Shown one piece after another: positions 45,418-54,711 of a DNA stretch of 64,000 nucleotides; the stretch's first letter is position 1, and every line of letters begins with the position of its first letter. Origin of the DNA: Variovorax sp. S12S4 (GTDB taxonomy: Bacteria > Pseudomonadota > Gammaproteobacteria > Burkholderiales > Burkholderiaceae_C); the NCBI RefSeq assembly GCF_023195515.1, contig NZ_JALPKR020000002.1, positions 3,449,001-3,513,000 on the forward strand, given 5' to 3'. The notes below the pieces were generated by a model. That model was not told the DNA's origin. It did no database searches and saw only the letters and a list, made by a program, of their open reading frames with translations. The position numbers and the translations under genes were made by a program.

Positions 45418-46937
45418 AGCCGGGTAATGAACCCTCGCACTGCGTGGTGCGAATTGGTCTGGCCGTGGCGTTGGCAACGGCCGGCTTCGGTGCTGCCTGG
45501 GCGCAGCCTCCCGCCACCGCGCCCATTGCCGTGCAAGGCAGCGGGCCGTACTACCGGCTCACGCTGCCGCTCGGCATCTACGCCCACGCCGCATACGGCG
45601 ATCTGCGCGACCTGCGGGTGCGCAATGCGGCCGGCAACGCGGTGCCCTACGCATGGCTGCGCAACGAGGCGGCGGAGCCTCGCGTTGCCTCGAAAGAGGT
45701 ACCGGTCTTCGCGCTGCCTGCAAGCGCGGCGGATGCATCTGAAGACGCGGCGTTGAGCTTCAAGGTGCGTCCCGACGGCTCCCTGGCGCTCGCCCGCAGG
45801 CCCGCGCGCAAGCAAGCCGAGGCCGCGCAATGGCTCATCGATGCGAGCCAGCTCAAGGGCAGCCTGCTGCAGGCGCGTTTCGAAATGGCGCCCGAGGCGC
45901 GCGGCCTGTTCGCCTTCAGGCTCGAGGCCAGCGACGACCTGCGGAACTGGCGGCCCGTCGGGGGCGAAGAGCAACTGGTGCGGCTGGCCCATGGCGGACA
46001 GACCATCGAGCGGCTGGCGGTCGACCTGGGCAACGTGCAAGCACGGTTCCTGCGCCTGCGCTGGAGCGATCCGAAGAACGGCGCGCCGCTGACCAGCGTG
46101 GCGATCGACAGCGTGCAAGAGGTGGAACCCGTCGCGCCGCTCGAATGGTCGGGCGCGCTGAGGCCGGAGCGCTGCGGCACCGACCATTGCGACTACGCGT
46201 TGCCGCGCGGCGTTCCGGTCGAAAGCCTCCGCGTCGACCTGGCCGACGTCAACACGCTGGCGCAGGTCGGGATTTCAGGACTGCCTGCTGCCGTTCCGTC
46301 GGCTGCCTCCGAGCCGCCGCGCGTGCCGCGCAACCCGCTGTATGCCTTGCGGCACCAGCAGCGCCGGCCGGCATCGTCTTCTTCAGGCACGCCGGGCGAA
46401 GTCCCGCTGCTCGACACCGTGGTGTATCGCCTCGCGCAGGCCGGCGGCGAAGCGCGCTCGCCGCTGCTGGCGCTCGACGGCACGAGTTATTCGCACCTGA
46501 GGGTTCGCACTTCGGGCCCGTTGAGCCTGCTGGGCGCAACGCCTCCGACGATTTCGGTGGCCGCCACGCCGCGCACGCTGGTGTTCCTGGCACAAGGCGC
46601 CGCGCCGTTCTCGCTCACGTGGAGTACGGCACCCGAAAAGAACGCAGTGCAGGGTAGCGCGCCGGGCGCGGCCCTGGCGCTGGCCACGCTGGTGCCGGGC
46701 TACAACCCGAACAAGCCCGTGGCGGCAGACCAGGCCACCGTTGCTTTGCCGCCGCCGCCGGTGGCAGCCGTCGATGCCGTGGTGGCGGCGACTGCACAAC
46801 TGCCGGTGCCCACGCAGCCGGATCCCTCGCGCAAGTGGTGGCTGTGGGGCGCGCTGGGCGTCGGTTTTCTGCTGCTGGCCGGCATGGCGTGGTCGCTTTT
46901 CGCGAGCCTGCGCAAGGACCGGGCTCCGGCCGGTTGA
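45414..46937 (+). CDS. DUF3999-type exported membrane-anchored protein
   Basis: This 507-residue protein has a signal peptide (cut near AWA/QP). The periplasmic beta-rich region starts YYRLTLPLGIYAHAAYGDLRDLRVRNAAGNAVPY, as in DUF3999. A C-terminal membrane helix (WWLWGALGVGFLLLAGMAWSLF) is followed by a short cytoplasmic tail. It overlaps and is probably coupled to the DUF2339 gene, so the two likely form an envelope complex. A GC-rich hairpin (46948-46963) follows the stop, without a U tract. Confidence 0.8.
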   Translation: MKPGNEPSHCVVRIGLAVALATAGFGAAWAQPPATAPIAVQGSGPYYRLTLPLGIYAHAAYGDLRDLRVRNAAGNAVPYAWLRNEAAEPRVASKEVPVFALPASAADASEDAALSFKVRPDGSLALARRPARKQAEAAQWLIDASQLKGSLLQARFEMAPEARGLFAFRLEASDDLRNWRPVGGEEQLVRLAHGGQTIERLAVDLGNVQARFLRLRWSDPKNGAPLTSVAIDSVQEVEPVAPLEWSGALRPERCGTDHCDYALPRGVPVESLRVDLADVNTLAQVGISGLPAAVPSAASEPPRVPRNPLYALRHQQRRPASSSSGTPGEVPLLDTVVYRLAQAGGEARSPLLALDGTSYSHLRVRTSGPLSLLGATPPTISVAATPRTLVFLAQGAAPFSLTWSTAPEKNAVQGSAPGAALALATLVPGYNPNKPVAADQATVALPPPPVAAVDAVVAATAQLPVPTQPDPSRKWWLWGALGVGFLLLAGMAWSLFASLRKDRAPAG

Positions 46938-46972
46938 CGAAGAGACTCCGGCCCGCGGGCCGGGGGCTCGCC

Positions 46973-47792
46973 TCAGTTCGGGTCGAAGCTGTCGCGGAAG
47001 GTGAACCAGGTCGAGCTCATCGACATGGCCGCGAGCACCAGTGCCGAGCCCACGATCAATATGTTTCCCATGGCCGGCGGCGCCGCCTCCGCCAACGCCG
47101 ATCAGCACCGTGGCCACCAGGCCCATGCCGATGCCCGCGAGCAGGAACACGCCGAGCCATGCAAGGCCGAACAGCGCATAGGCGCCGAAGTTCCGAAACA
47201 CCGCGACCACGCTGAAGAAGATGCTCTTCACCGGCTCCACGCCATGCCAGTGCACCAGTGCCGGCGCATGCCACATGGCGAGCGACAGCGGCAGGTTCAG
47301 GCACATCAGGAACATGCGCGCCAACTGGAAGTCGCTGCTCGCCATGATCTCGGGCGTCAGCGCTTCGTCCAGCAGGTAGGCCTTGGCCAGCTGCCCGCCG
47401 TCGATGAACGAGGTCAGCAGCACCGCGAACACGAAGTACACCGCGGAGATCACACCCAGCTTGACCAGCGAGCGCCATTCGGTGCGCATGGCGGTAATTA
47501 CCGCCACGAACATGGCGGAGCCGGTGGGGCGCTGTGCGTGGCCGGTGGTGCCGATGCCCTCGGCGTTGTCGGTGTAGGCGATCGACGTGGCAACCATCAG
47601 CCCCAGCGTCATGAAGGGCAGCAGCACCGGCGCCAGCACGCTACCGAGCAGCGGCAGCAGCGACGCCGTCGAGATCAGCGCCATCAGCAGGAAGAACAGC
47701 GAAATGAAGGCAAGCGGCTGCCGCCAGAAGGTCTTGAGTCCGAGGCGGACCCATGTAGCGCCGGTTCGCGCCGGCACGAGGTTGAGTTTCAT
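46973..47792 (-). CDS. BPSS1780-type membrane protein, frame interrupted near the C-terminus
   Basis: The minus-strand gene starts at ATG 47792 and encodes about 235 residues of a polytopic membrane protein: VRLGLKTFWRQPLAFISLFFLLMALIST, then VGVISA-like and FGAYALFGLAWLGVFLLAGIGMGLVATVLIG. The frame as read then turns into basic, low-hydrophobic sequence that runs on to 46383, antisense to the DUF3999 gene. Moving one base within 47070-47094 restores a hydrophobic end (GNILIVGSALVLAAMSMSSTWFTFRDSFDPN) with a stop at 46973. The last gene of the DUF2782-thrB unit, it begins ten bases before the thrB stop region. Function unknown. Confidence 0.7.
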
Positions 47793-47801
47793 TTTTAAGG
47801 G

Positions 47802-48848
47802 TCAGGCGGCCAGCGGCTCGAGCGATTGCGCCATGGCATGCGGATGGAAGGCGCGCCCGCGCAGCACGCGCTCGAAGTGCGCGGGATCGTGCGGCTTCAG
47901 CATGCTGGCTTCGCGCGGAAGATGAAAGTCCCAGAGCCGCGAAATCCAGAAGCGCAATGCCGCGGCGCGCAGCATGGCGGGCAGCAGGGCGCGTTCGGAG
48001 GCATTCAGCGGACGCACGGTTTCGTAGGCGGACAGCAGCGAGTCCGCGCGTTCGGCGTCGTGCTCGCCGGTGGGCAGGTCGATGGCCCAGTCGTTCAGGC
48101 ACACCGCGAGGTCGAACAGCCAGGTGTCGGTGCCTGCAAAGTAGAAGTCGAACACGCCGGTCAGGCGCGGCGCCGCGGCGGCGTCGTCGCCGGTTGCGAA
48201 CATCACGTTGTCGCGGAACATGTCGGCATGCACCGGGCCGCGCGGCAGTGCGGCATAGGCCGACGTATCGGCCACATGGTTCTGGTAGGCCAGTTCGGCG
48301 CGCAGCAGTGCGGCCTGGGATTCGTCGATGTAGGGCAGCACCACGGGAACGGTCTCGTTCCACCACGCCAGGCCGCGCAGGTTCGGCTGGATGCGCGGAA
48401 AGTCGCGCGCCGCCAGGTGCATGCGGGCCAGCATTTCGCCCAGTTGGGCGCAATGCGCGGTGCCCGGCGCCAGTTCGCTGCGGCCCGAGAGCCGCTGCAC
48501 CAGCGCGGCCGGCTTGCCCGCCACCTTGAGCAGCAGCTCGCAAGGCGCGTTCGCGGGAATCGTCAGCGCATGGCCCGAGGGCGGCGCAATGGCCGGGTCG
48601 GCCACGGGTTCCGGCACCGGCAGGCCGCGGCCCGCCAGGTGCTTCATGAGACAAAGGTAGTAGGGGAGCTGCTCGGCGCTGAGGCGCTCGAACAGCGTCA
48701 GCACGAACTCGCCGGTTTCGGTGGTGGCGAAGTAGTTGGTGTTCTCGATGCCGCCCTCGATGCCGCGCAGCTCGCGCAGCGGGCCCAGGCCCAGGCGCTG
48801 CACGAGCGCGTCTGCCTCGCCGAACTCGACTTCGGTAAAAACTGCCAT
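47802..48848 (-). CDS. thrB: Homoserine kinase (ThrB, aminoglycoside-phosphotransferase fold)
   Basis: This 348-residue kinase phosphorylates homoserine for threonine synthesis. It is of the APH-like ThrB type found in Pseudomonas and Burkholderia rather than the GHMP type of E. coli. Motifs are GIENTNYFATTETGEFVLTLF near the N-terminus, the catalytic loop GPVHADMFRDNVMF (~207-220), and the DFYFAGTDTWLFDLAV metal motif (~234-249). It lies between the DUF2782 gene and the BPSS1780-type gene on the minus strand, a layout I recognise from Burkholderiales. Confidence 0.93.
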   Translation of the reverse strand: MAVFTEVEFGEADALVQRLGLGPLRELRGIEGGIENTNYFATTETGEFVLTLFERLSAEQLPYYLCLMKHLAGRGLPVPEPVADPAIAPPSGHALTIPANAPCELLLKVAGKPAALVQRLSGRSELAPGTAHCAQLGEMLARMHLAARDFPRIQPNLRGLAWWNETVPVVLPYIDESQAALLRAELAYQNHVADTSAYAALPRGPVHADMFRDNVMFATGDDAAAAPRLTGVFDFYFAGTDTWLFDLAVCLNDWAIDLPTGEHDAERADSLLSAYETVRPLNASERALLPAMLRAAALRFWISRLWDFHLPREASMLKPHDPAHFERVLRGRAFHPHAMAQSLEPLAA

Positions 48849-48891
48849 GGCGGTGCTCAGCGCTGCGCTGACGATTGAACGCGCAGCACGG

Positions 48892-49254
48892 TCAGAACTT
48901 CATCACGTTCCAGACGCGCGGGCCGTTGCCGTTCGAGTCGGCCGAGCCCGGGCGTGCGGTGCCTGCGTCGTTGGGCAGCACTTCATAGCCGGGCACGTTG
49001 GCCTTGGGCTTCACGTTGATGCTTTGCGTGCGGCCGCCGTAGCGGACCTCGTCGACCGAAGCGCCGCTGTCTTCGGTGTGGATGTGCTCGACCTTCTGGT
49101 TGCGTCGGCCGTCGGGTTGCTCCTGATTTTGTAGCGGCTCGGCGGGTGCAGGCGCCCGGGCGGGTGCGGACTGCGCCTGAACGGCGGCAAAAGGAGCGGC
49201 AAAGGCCAGCGCCAGCAGAATGCGGCGGGCGACCAGGAGTGTGGGGCTAGGCAT
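48892..49254 (-). CDS. DUF2782 small exported protein
   Basis: This 120-residue protein has a signal peptide (LALAFAAPFAAVQAQSA) and a C-terminal domain with VEHIHTEDSGASVDEVRYGGRTQSINVKPK and GYEVLPND, typical of DUF2782. ATG 49254 was preferred over an in-frame extension to 49362. It is the first gene of the minus-strand unit and divergent from polA. The domain's function is unknown. Confidence 0.82.
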   Translation of the reverse strand: MPSPTLLVARRILLALAFAAPFAAVQAQSAPARAPAPAEPLQNQEQPDGRRNQKVEHIHTEDSGASVDEVRYGGRTQSINVKPKANVPGYEVLPNDAGTARPGSADSNGNGPRVWNVMKF

Positions 49255-49351
49255 GCAAGGATTGTAGGCTTGGCGCCGCTTTCGAGGTGTCGGTCGCCAG
49301 CGTACGCCGCCGTGGTTCAGGGCGCCGCGCCGGGCACGGCAAAATGGCCTG

Positions 49352-52174
49352 ATGACCGACAAGAAAACGCTGCTGCTCGTCGATGGCTCGAGCTATCTCT
49401 ACCGCGCCTTCCATGCCATGCCCGACCTGCGGGCCGTGCCCGGCGACCCGAAGAGCCCGGCCACCGGTGCCATCCGCGGAATGATCAACATGATGACGGC
49501 GCTGCGCCGCGAGGTTCGCGCGGACTACGCGGCCTGCATCTTCGACGCGCCGGGCAAGACGTTTCGCGACGACCTGTACCCCGAATACAAGGCCAACCGC
49601 TCGCCGATGCCCGACGACCTGCGCAGCCAGATCGATCCCATCCACCAGGTGGTGAAGCTCATGGGCTGGCCCGTGCTCTGCGTGCCCGACATCGAGGCCG
49701 ACGACGTGATCGGCACGCTGGCCAAGACGGCCGCGGCGCAGGGCGTCGAAGTGATCGTGTCCAGCGGCGACAAGGATCTGAGCCAGCTGGTGGACGAGCA
49801 CATCACCATCATCGACACGATGAACGGCAAGAAGCGCGACGTGGCCGGTGTCACGGCGGAATTCGGTGTGCCGCCCAACCTGATGATCGACTACCAGACG
49901 CTGGTCGGCGATGCCGTCGACAACGTGCCCGGCGTCGAGAAGGTCGGCCCCAAGACAGCGGCCAAATGGCTGCTCGAATACGGTTCGCTCGATGCGCTGA
50001 TCCAGCGCGCCGCCGAGGTGAAGGGCCAGGCCGGCGAGAACCTCCGCAAGGCCTTGGACAAGCTGCCGCTGAGCCGTCAGCTAGTCACCATTCGCACCGA
50101 TTGCGACCTGGCCGGGCACGTCACCGGCCTGCCTTCGCTCGAAGGGTTACCCGTGGGTGCGCCGCAAACGGCCGAGCTCAAGCCCTTTTACGAAAAGTTC
50201 GGCTTCAAGAGCCTGGTGAAGTCGCTCGAGGCCATGGAAGTGCCGCCCGAGCTGATCGAGGAAAACATCAAGAAGCAGCAGGCCCGCGGCGGCGCTGCGA
50301 GTGCCGACCAGGGCGGGCTGTTCGATGAATCGTCGAACCTCGGCGCCATCGAAGCTGCATCGCCCGCGAGCAACCTGAAGTACGAAACCATCACGACCTG
50401 GGCACAGTTCGACGCGTGGCTCGCAAGGCTGGAGGCCGCCGACCTGGCCGCCATCGACACCGAGACCACGTCGCTCGATGAAATGGTTGCGCAGATCGTC
50501 GGCGTGAGCTTCAGCGTGGAGCCCGGCGAGGCGGCCTACGTGCCGCTGGCACACAACTACGGCGATGCGCCCGCACAGCTGCCCATCGACGAAGTGCTCG
50601 CCAGGCTGAAGCCGTGGCTCGAAAACCCCGAAAAGAAAAAGCTCGGCCAGCACATCAAGTACGACCGCCACGTGTTCGCCAACCACGGCATCGAGGTGCA
50701 GGGCTATGCGCACGACACCATGCTGCAAAGCTATGTGCTCGAGGCGCACCGGCCGCACGGGCTCGCGAGCCTGGCCGAGCGCCACCTGGGGCGCAGCGGC
50801 ATTTCATACGAAGACCTGTGCGGCAAGGGCGCGCACCAGATTCCGTTCAGCCAGGTCGAGATTGCCAAGGCCGCCGAATATTCATGCGAGGACAGCGACC
50901 AGACGCTCGATGTTCACCTGGCGCTGTGGCCCCAGATCGAGCGCGACGAAAAGCTGCGCTTCATCTATCAACTCGAAATGGATTCGAGCGAGGCGCTCTA
51001 CCGCATCGAGCGCAACGGCGTGCTGATCGATGCGCCCACGCTCGCCGCGCAAAGCCATGAGCTCGGCACGCGCATCATGGCGCTGGAGCAAGAGGCCTAC
51101 GAGATCGCCGGGCAACCCTTCAACCTGGGCTCGCCCAAGCAGATCGGCGAGATCTTCTTCACCAAGCTGGGCCTGCCGGTGGTCAAGAAAACGCCGAGCG
51201 GCGCGCCGAGCACGGACGAAGAAGTGCTCGAGAAGCTGGCCGAGGACTACCCGCTGCCGGCCAAGATCCTGGAGCACCGCGGCCTGTCCAAGCTCAAGGG
51301 CACGTACACCGACAAGCTCGGCCAGCTGGCCAACCCGCGCACCGGCCGCGTGCACACGCACTATGCGCAGGCAGTGGCGGTTACCGGGCGGCTGTCGAGC
51401 AACGATCCCAACCTGCAGAACATTCCGATCCGCACGCCCGAAGGCCGGCGCGTGCGCGAAGCTTTCATTGCGCCGCCCGGCAGCGTGATTGCAAGCGCCG
51501 ACTACTCGCAGATCGAGCTGCGCATCATGGCTCACATCAGCGGCGACGAGTCGCTGTTGCGCGCGTTCCGCGAAGGCATCGACGTGCACCGCGCCACCGC
51601 GGCGGAGGTGTTCGGCTCCACGCCCGACCAGGTGTCGAGCGAGCAGCGCCGCTATGCCAAGGTGATCAACTTCGGGCTCATCTACGGCATGAGCAGCTTC
51701 GGGCTGGCGCGCAACCTGGGCATCGAGACCAAGGCCGCGGCTTCGTACATCGAGCGCTACTTTGCGCGTTATCCGGGCGTGAAGGCCTACATGGACGAGA
51801 CCAAGGCGCTCGCGAAGGAAAACGGCTATGTCGAGACCGTGTTCGGCCGGCGCCTGTACCTGCCCGAGATCAATTCGCCCAACGGCCCGCGCCGCGGCGG
51901 CGCCGAGCGCGCAGCCATCAACGCGCCCATGCAGGGCACGGCGGCCGACCTGATCAAGCTCAGCATGATCAAGGTGCAGGACGTGCTCGATGCCGAGAAG
52001 CGCGCCACCAAAATGATCATGCAGGTGCACGACGAACTGGTGTTCGAAGTGCCCGAGGCCGAGGTCGAATGGGTGCGCACCGAAATCCCGCGCCTGATGG
52101 CCGGCGTGGCCGAGCTGAAGGTGCCGCTGCTAGCCGAGATCGGCATCGGCTCCAACTGGGACAAGGCCCACTGA
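49352..52174 (+). CDS. polA: DNA polymerase I
   Basis: This 940-residue protein has three domains. The 5'-3' exonuclease (~1-300) has LLLVDGSSYLYRAFHAMP, DIEADDVIGTLA and GDAVDNVPGVEKVGPKTA. The 3'-5' exonuclease (~340-530) keeps Asp/Glu in AIDTETTSLDE, so it should proofread. The polymerase domain has motif A DYSQIELRIMAHISGD, O helix RRYAKVINFGLIYG and motif C MQVHDELVFEVP. It fills gaps in repair and removes Okazaki primers. The length is in the usual range. The last 45 bases overlap the 3' end proposed for the convergent MFS gene. Confidence 0.96.
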   Translation: MTDKKTLLLVDGSSYLYRAFHAMPDLRAVPGDPKSPATGAIRGMINMMTALRREVRADYAACIFDAPGKTFRDDLYPEYKANRSPMPDDLRSQIDPIHQVVKLMGWPVLCVPDIEADDVIGTLAKTAAAQGVEVIVSSGDKDLSQLVDEHITIIDTMNGKKRDVAGVTAEFGVPPNLMIDYQTLVGDAVDNVPGVEKVGPKTAAKWLLEYGSLDALIQRAAEVKGQAGENLRKALDKLPLSRQLVTIRTDCDLAGHVTGLPSLEGLPVGAPQTAELKPFYEKFGFKSLVKSLEAMEVPPELIEENIKKQQARGGAASADQGGLFDESSNLGAIEAASPASNLKYETITTWAQFDAWLARLEAADLAAIDTETTSLDEMVAQIVGVSFSVEPGEAAYVPLAHNYGDAPAQLPIDEVLARLKPWLENPEKKKLGQHIKYDRHVFANHGIEVQGYAHDTMLQSYVLEAHRPHGLASLAERHLGRSGISYEDLCGKGAHQIPFSQVEIAKAAEYSCEDSDQTLDVHLALWPQIERDEKLRFIYQLEMDSSEALYRIERNGVLIDAPTLAAQSHELGTRIMALEQEAYEIAGQPFNLGSPKQIGEIFFTKLGLPVVKKTPSGAPSTDEEVLEKLAEDYPLPAKILEHRGLSKLKGTYTDKLGQLANPRTGRVHTHYAQAVAVTGRLSSNDPNLQNIPIRTPEGRRVREAFIAPPGSVIASADYSQIELRIMAHISGDESLLRAFREGIDVHRATAAEVFGSTPDQVSSEQRRYAKVINFGLIYGMSSFGLARNLGIETKAAASYIERYFARYPGVKAYMDETKALAKENGYVETVFGRRLYLPEINSPNGPRRGGAERAAINAPMQGTAADLIKLSMIKVQDVLDAEKRATKMIMQVHDELVFEVPEAEVEWVRTEIPRLMAGVAELKVPLLAEIGIGSNWDKAH

Positions 52175-53594
52175 GCGCCGGCCGCGCCTGAAGAAGGCGT
52201 GGCTCGCAAGCGCAAGCAGCCCCACGCCGATGCCGGCGTAGAGCATCACATCGCCGAAGCCCTGGCGCAGGGCGGCCTGCGCGAGCGCCGGCGCAGCCGC
52301 ATCCGGCACGACGTCCAGCTTGCCCGCTGCCACGCCCTGCGCCAGTTGCAGCAGTTCGCCGGCACCTGCGCGCAGGCCGGCTTCGCCCAGGTGGCGCGCA
52401 ATGCCGCTCACAAGCACGAAGCCCATCAGCGCGATGTTCAAGGCGAGCGTGATCAGCCGCGCGCTGAAGTCGATGCCCGAGGCCATGCCCGCGCGCGGCC
52501 GATACCGCGCCGGTGCTCGTGTTGGTAACTGGCGAGTTCGTGAGGCCGAGCCCGACGCCCGCGGCAAGGCAGGCGGTGATCACCACCGCATCGACGCCGC
52601 GCGCATTGCCCGCGGCCATGAGCAGGAAGGCCACGGCCATCAGGCCGAGGCCGCCGGGAATCACCCGCTCGGCGCCATGGCGCAGCGCCAGCCGCTCGGC
52701 CAGCGGCGGCACCAGCAGCGTGGGCAGCGTGTAGGCCAGCAGGGCCCAGCCGGCGTGCATCAGGTCATGGCCGAGCGCCGACTGGAAGTAGATCGGCAGG
52801 TAGATCATGAAGGGCCAGAAGCTGAGGTTCATGCCGACCGAACCCATCATTGCGCCGTTGAAGCGGTGGATGCGAAAGACCGAAAAGTCGAACATGGGGT
52901 GCGCACTGCGCCGCTCGGCCGCGACGAACAGCGCGAGGAGCGCCAGCGCGCCCGCCAGCAGCGCCAGCCCCACGCGGTTGCCGAAGCCCTGCACCGTGCC
53001 CAGCGTGATGAAGTAGACCAGCGCGAACACCGCAAGCGTGAGCGTGAGCATGCCCGCCACGTCGAGGCGGTGCGCGTCGGGGTCGCGCGACTCCTGCACG
53101 CTGGCGCGCACCAGGCCCAGCGTGAGCAGCGCCAGCGGCGCGTGCACCAGGAAGACCCAGCGCCAATCGCCTAACGCCACGATGGCGGCGCCCACCAGCG
53201 GACCGAAGCCCAGCCCGATGCCCGCAACCACGCCCCACACTGCAAAGGCGCGCGAGCGCGCCGCCGGTTCACGGAACTGCTGCGACAGGATGGCGAACTG
53301 GCAGATCATCATGGTGCCGGCGCCCACGCCCTGCACGAAACGCGCGGCAATCAGGAGCGGCGCGCTCGTCGCCCAGCCGCACGCCAGCGACGCCATGCCG
53401 AACAGCCAGAGGCTCGCCACCAGCACGCGGCGGCGGCCGTAGCGGTCGGCCAGGGTGCCGGCCGCCATCAGCACCGAGGTGCAGGCCAGCGTGTAGGCAT
53501 TCATGATCCATTGCGCGTCCTGGAAGTCCGCGTGCAGCACGCGCTCGAGCTCCGGAAGGATCACCGGCACGCTGGAGATTTCGAGGCCGAACAT
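52130..53594 (-). pseudogene. DHA2-like MFS transporter, disrupted by frameshift
   Basis: The minus-strand reading frame from ATG 53594 encodes about 360 residues of an MFS drug-proton antiporter: WIMNAYTLACTSVLMAAGTLADRYGRRRVLVASL, then RFVQGVGAGTMMICQFAIL. It then falls out of frame near 52480-52500 in a CG repeat. In the shifted frame AGMASGIDFSARLITLALNIALMGFVLVSGI and the last helices continue to a stop at 52130. Upstream of 53594 the same frame remains open and encodes the front half of the first helix (FYFHPRRDAAALTAICLVAL) but holds no start codon. ATGs at 53665 and 53673 are out of frame, so a second indel is likely there. Two breaks suggest decay or sequence error. Confidence 0.65.
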
Positions 53595-53748
53595 GAGTGC
53601 GACGAGGCAGATGGCAGTGAGCGCGGCAGCATCGCGGCGGGGGTGGAAGTAGAAGACGGTGTCATGCCGTCATGTTGTCGGGAAACAGGTTCTTTATTGA
53701 GGACATCGATTCGGCAGATTCGGGAACCAAAAGGCACAATCCCAAGCC

Positions 53749-54711
53749 ATGACCGATCGTTTCGATGGCATCCAGACTTTTCTCGAGGTGGTCGAAAGCG
53801 GCAGCCTCACGTTCGCGGCCGAGCGGCTGAACCTCACGCGTTCGGCCGTGGGCAAGGCACTCGCGCGGCTGGAGGCGCGGCTCGGCGTGCGCCTGCTCCA
53901 GCGCACCACCCGCAGCCAGACCCTGACCGAAGAAGGGCAGGCCTACTACGAGCACTGCCTGCGTGCGCAGGCCGAGCTCGAGGCCGCGGAGTCGGGCCTC
54001 GAAAGCGGCCGGCGCGAGCCGCGCGGTCGCCTGCGTGCCAGCCTGCCGCTGGCCTTTGGACACCACCACGCGGCGCCGGCGCTGCTGGGCCTCATAGAGC
54101 GCTATCCGCAACTGCAGGTGGACATTGCCATCAGCGACCGCGTGGTCGACCTGGTGCAGGAGGGCTACGACCTGGCGGTGCGCATCGGCGAACTGCCCGA
54201 CACCGACCGGCTGGTGGCCCGCCGGCTCGGCGAGCAGACCATGAGGCTCGCGGCCGCGCCGGCCTACCTGACGCGCTTCGGGCGGCCGGCTGACGTGGCC
54301 GCGCTGGCGCAGCTCCGGGGCATCGACTATTGCGGTCCTGGTCAGTCGCAGCGCTGGGAACTGCGCGATCCGCAAGGCCGCGCGCACACCGTGCATCTGC
54401 CCTGGCATGCGCGGCTGAACGACCTGCAGGCGGTGGCCGATGCGGCCATTGCAGGTGCCGGGCTCGCCTGGTTGCCGAACTGGCTGCTGGCACGCTACGT
54501 GCAATCCGGACAGCTCGAGCCCGTGCTGGCCGACCACCGCGCCGCGGCCATGCCCATTCATGTGCTGTGGCCGCGCTCGCGCCACATGCCCGCGAAGACG
54601 CGCTGCGCGGTCGATGCGCTGGTCGCCGCGATGCCGGCCTGCATGGAAGAATGCCGAACCCGCCCGGTGTCCACCGTGCGGACCAGAAAAACACAAGGAA
54701 GCCGTTCATGA
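53749..54711 (+). CDS. LysR family transcriptional regulator 1
   Basis: This 320-residue LTTR has the N-terminal winged helix FLEVVESGSLTFAAERLNLTRSAVGKALARLEARLG and an effector domain starting RGRLRASLPLAFG. It is divergent from the MFS gene and overlaps the M20 peptidase start by four bases, so it may control either. The C-terminal tail after residue ~300 (CRTRPVSTVRTRKTQGSRS) is not family-like. Confidence 0.88.
   Translation: MTDRFDGIQTFLEVVESGSLTFAAERLNLTRSAVGKALARLEARLGVRLLQRTTRSQTLTEEGQAYYEHCLRAQAELEAAESGLESGRREPRGRLRASLPLAFGHHHAAPALLGLIERYPQLQVDIAISDRVVDLVQEGYDLAVRIGELPDTDRLVARRLGEQTMRLAAAPAYLTRFGRPADVAALAQLRGIDYCGPGQSQRWELRDPQGRAHTVHLPWHARLNDLQAVADAAIAGAGLAWLPNWLLARYVQSGQLEPVLADHRAAAMPIHVLWPRSRHMPAKTRCAVDALVAAMPACMEECRTRPVSTVRTRKTQGSRS

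Noticed and set aside
42298..45477. A 1059-codon minus-strand open frame.
   Set aside because: It is antisense to the DUF2339 gene, made of Arg/His/Gln-rich sequence without domains; such frames arise by codon bias in GC-rich DNA.
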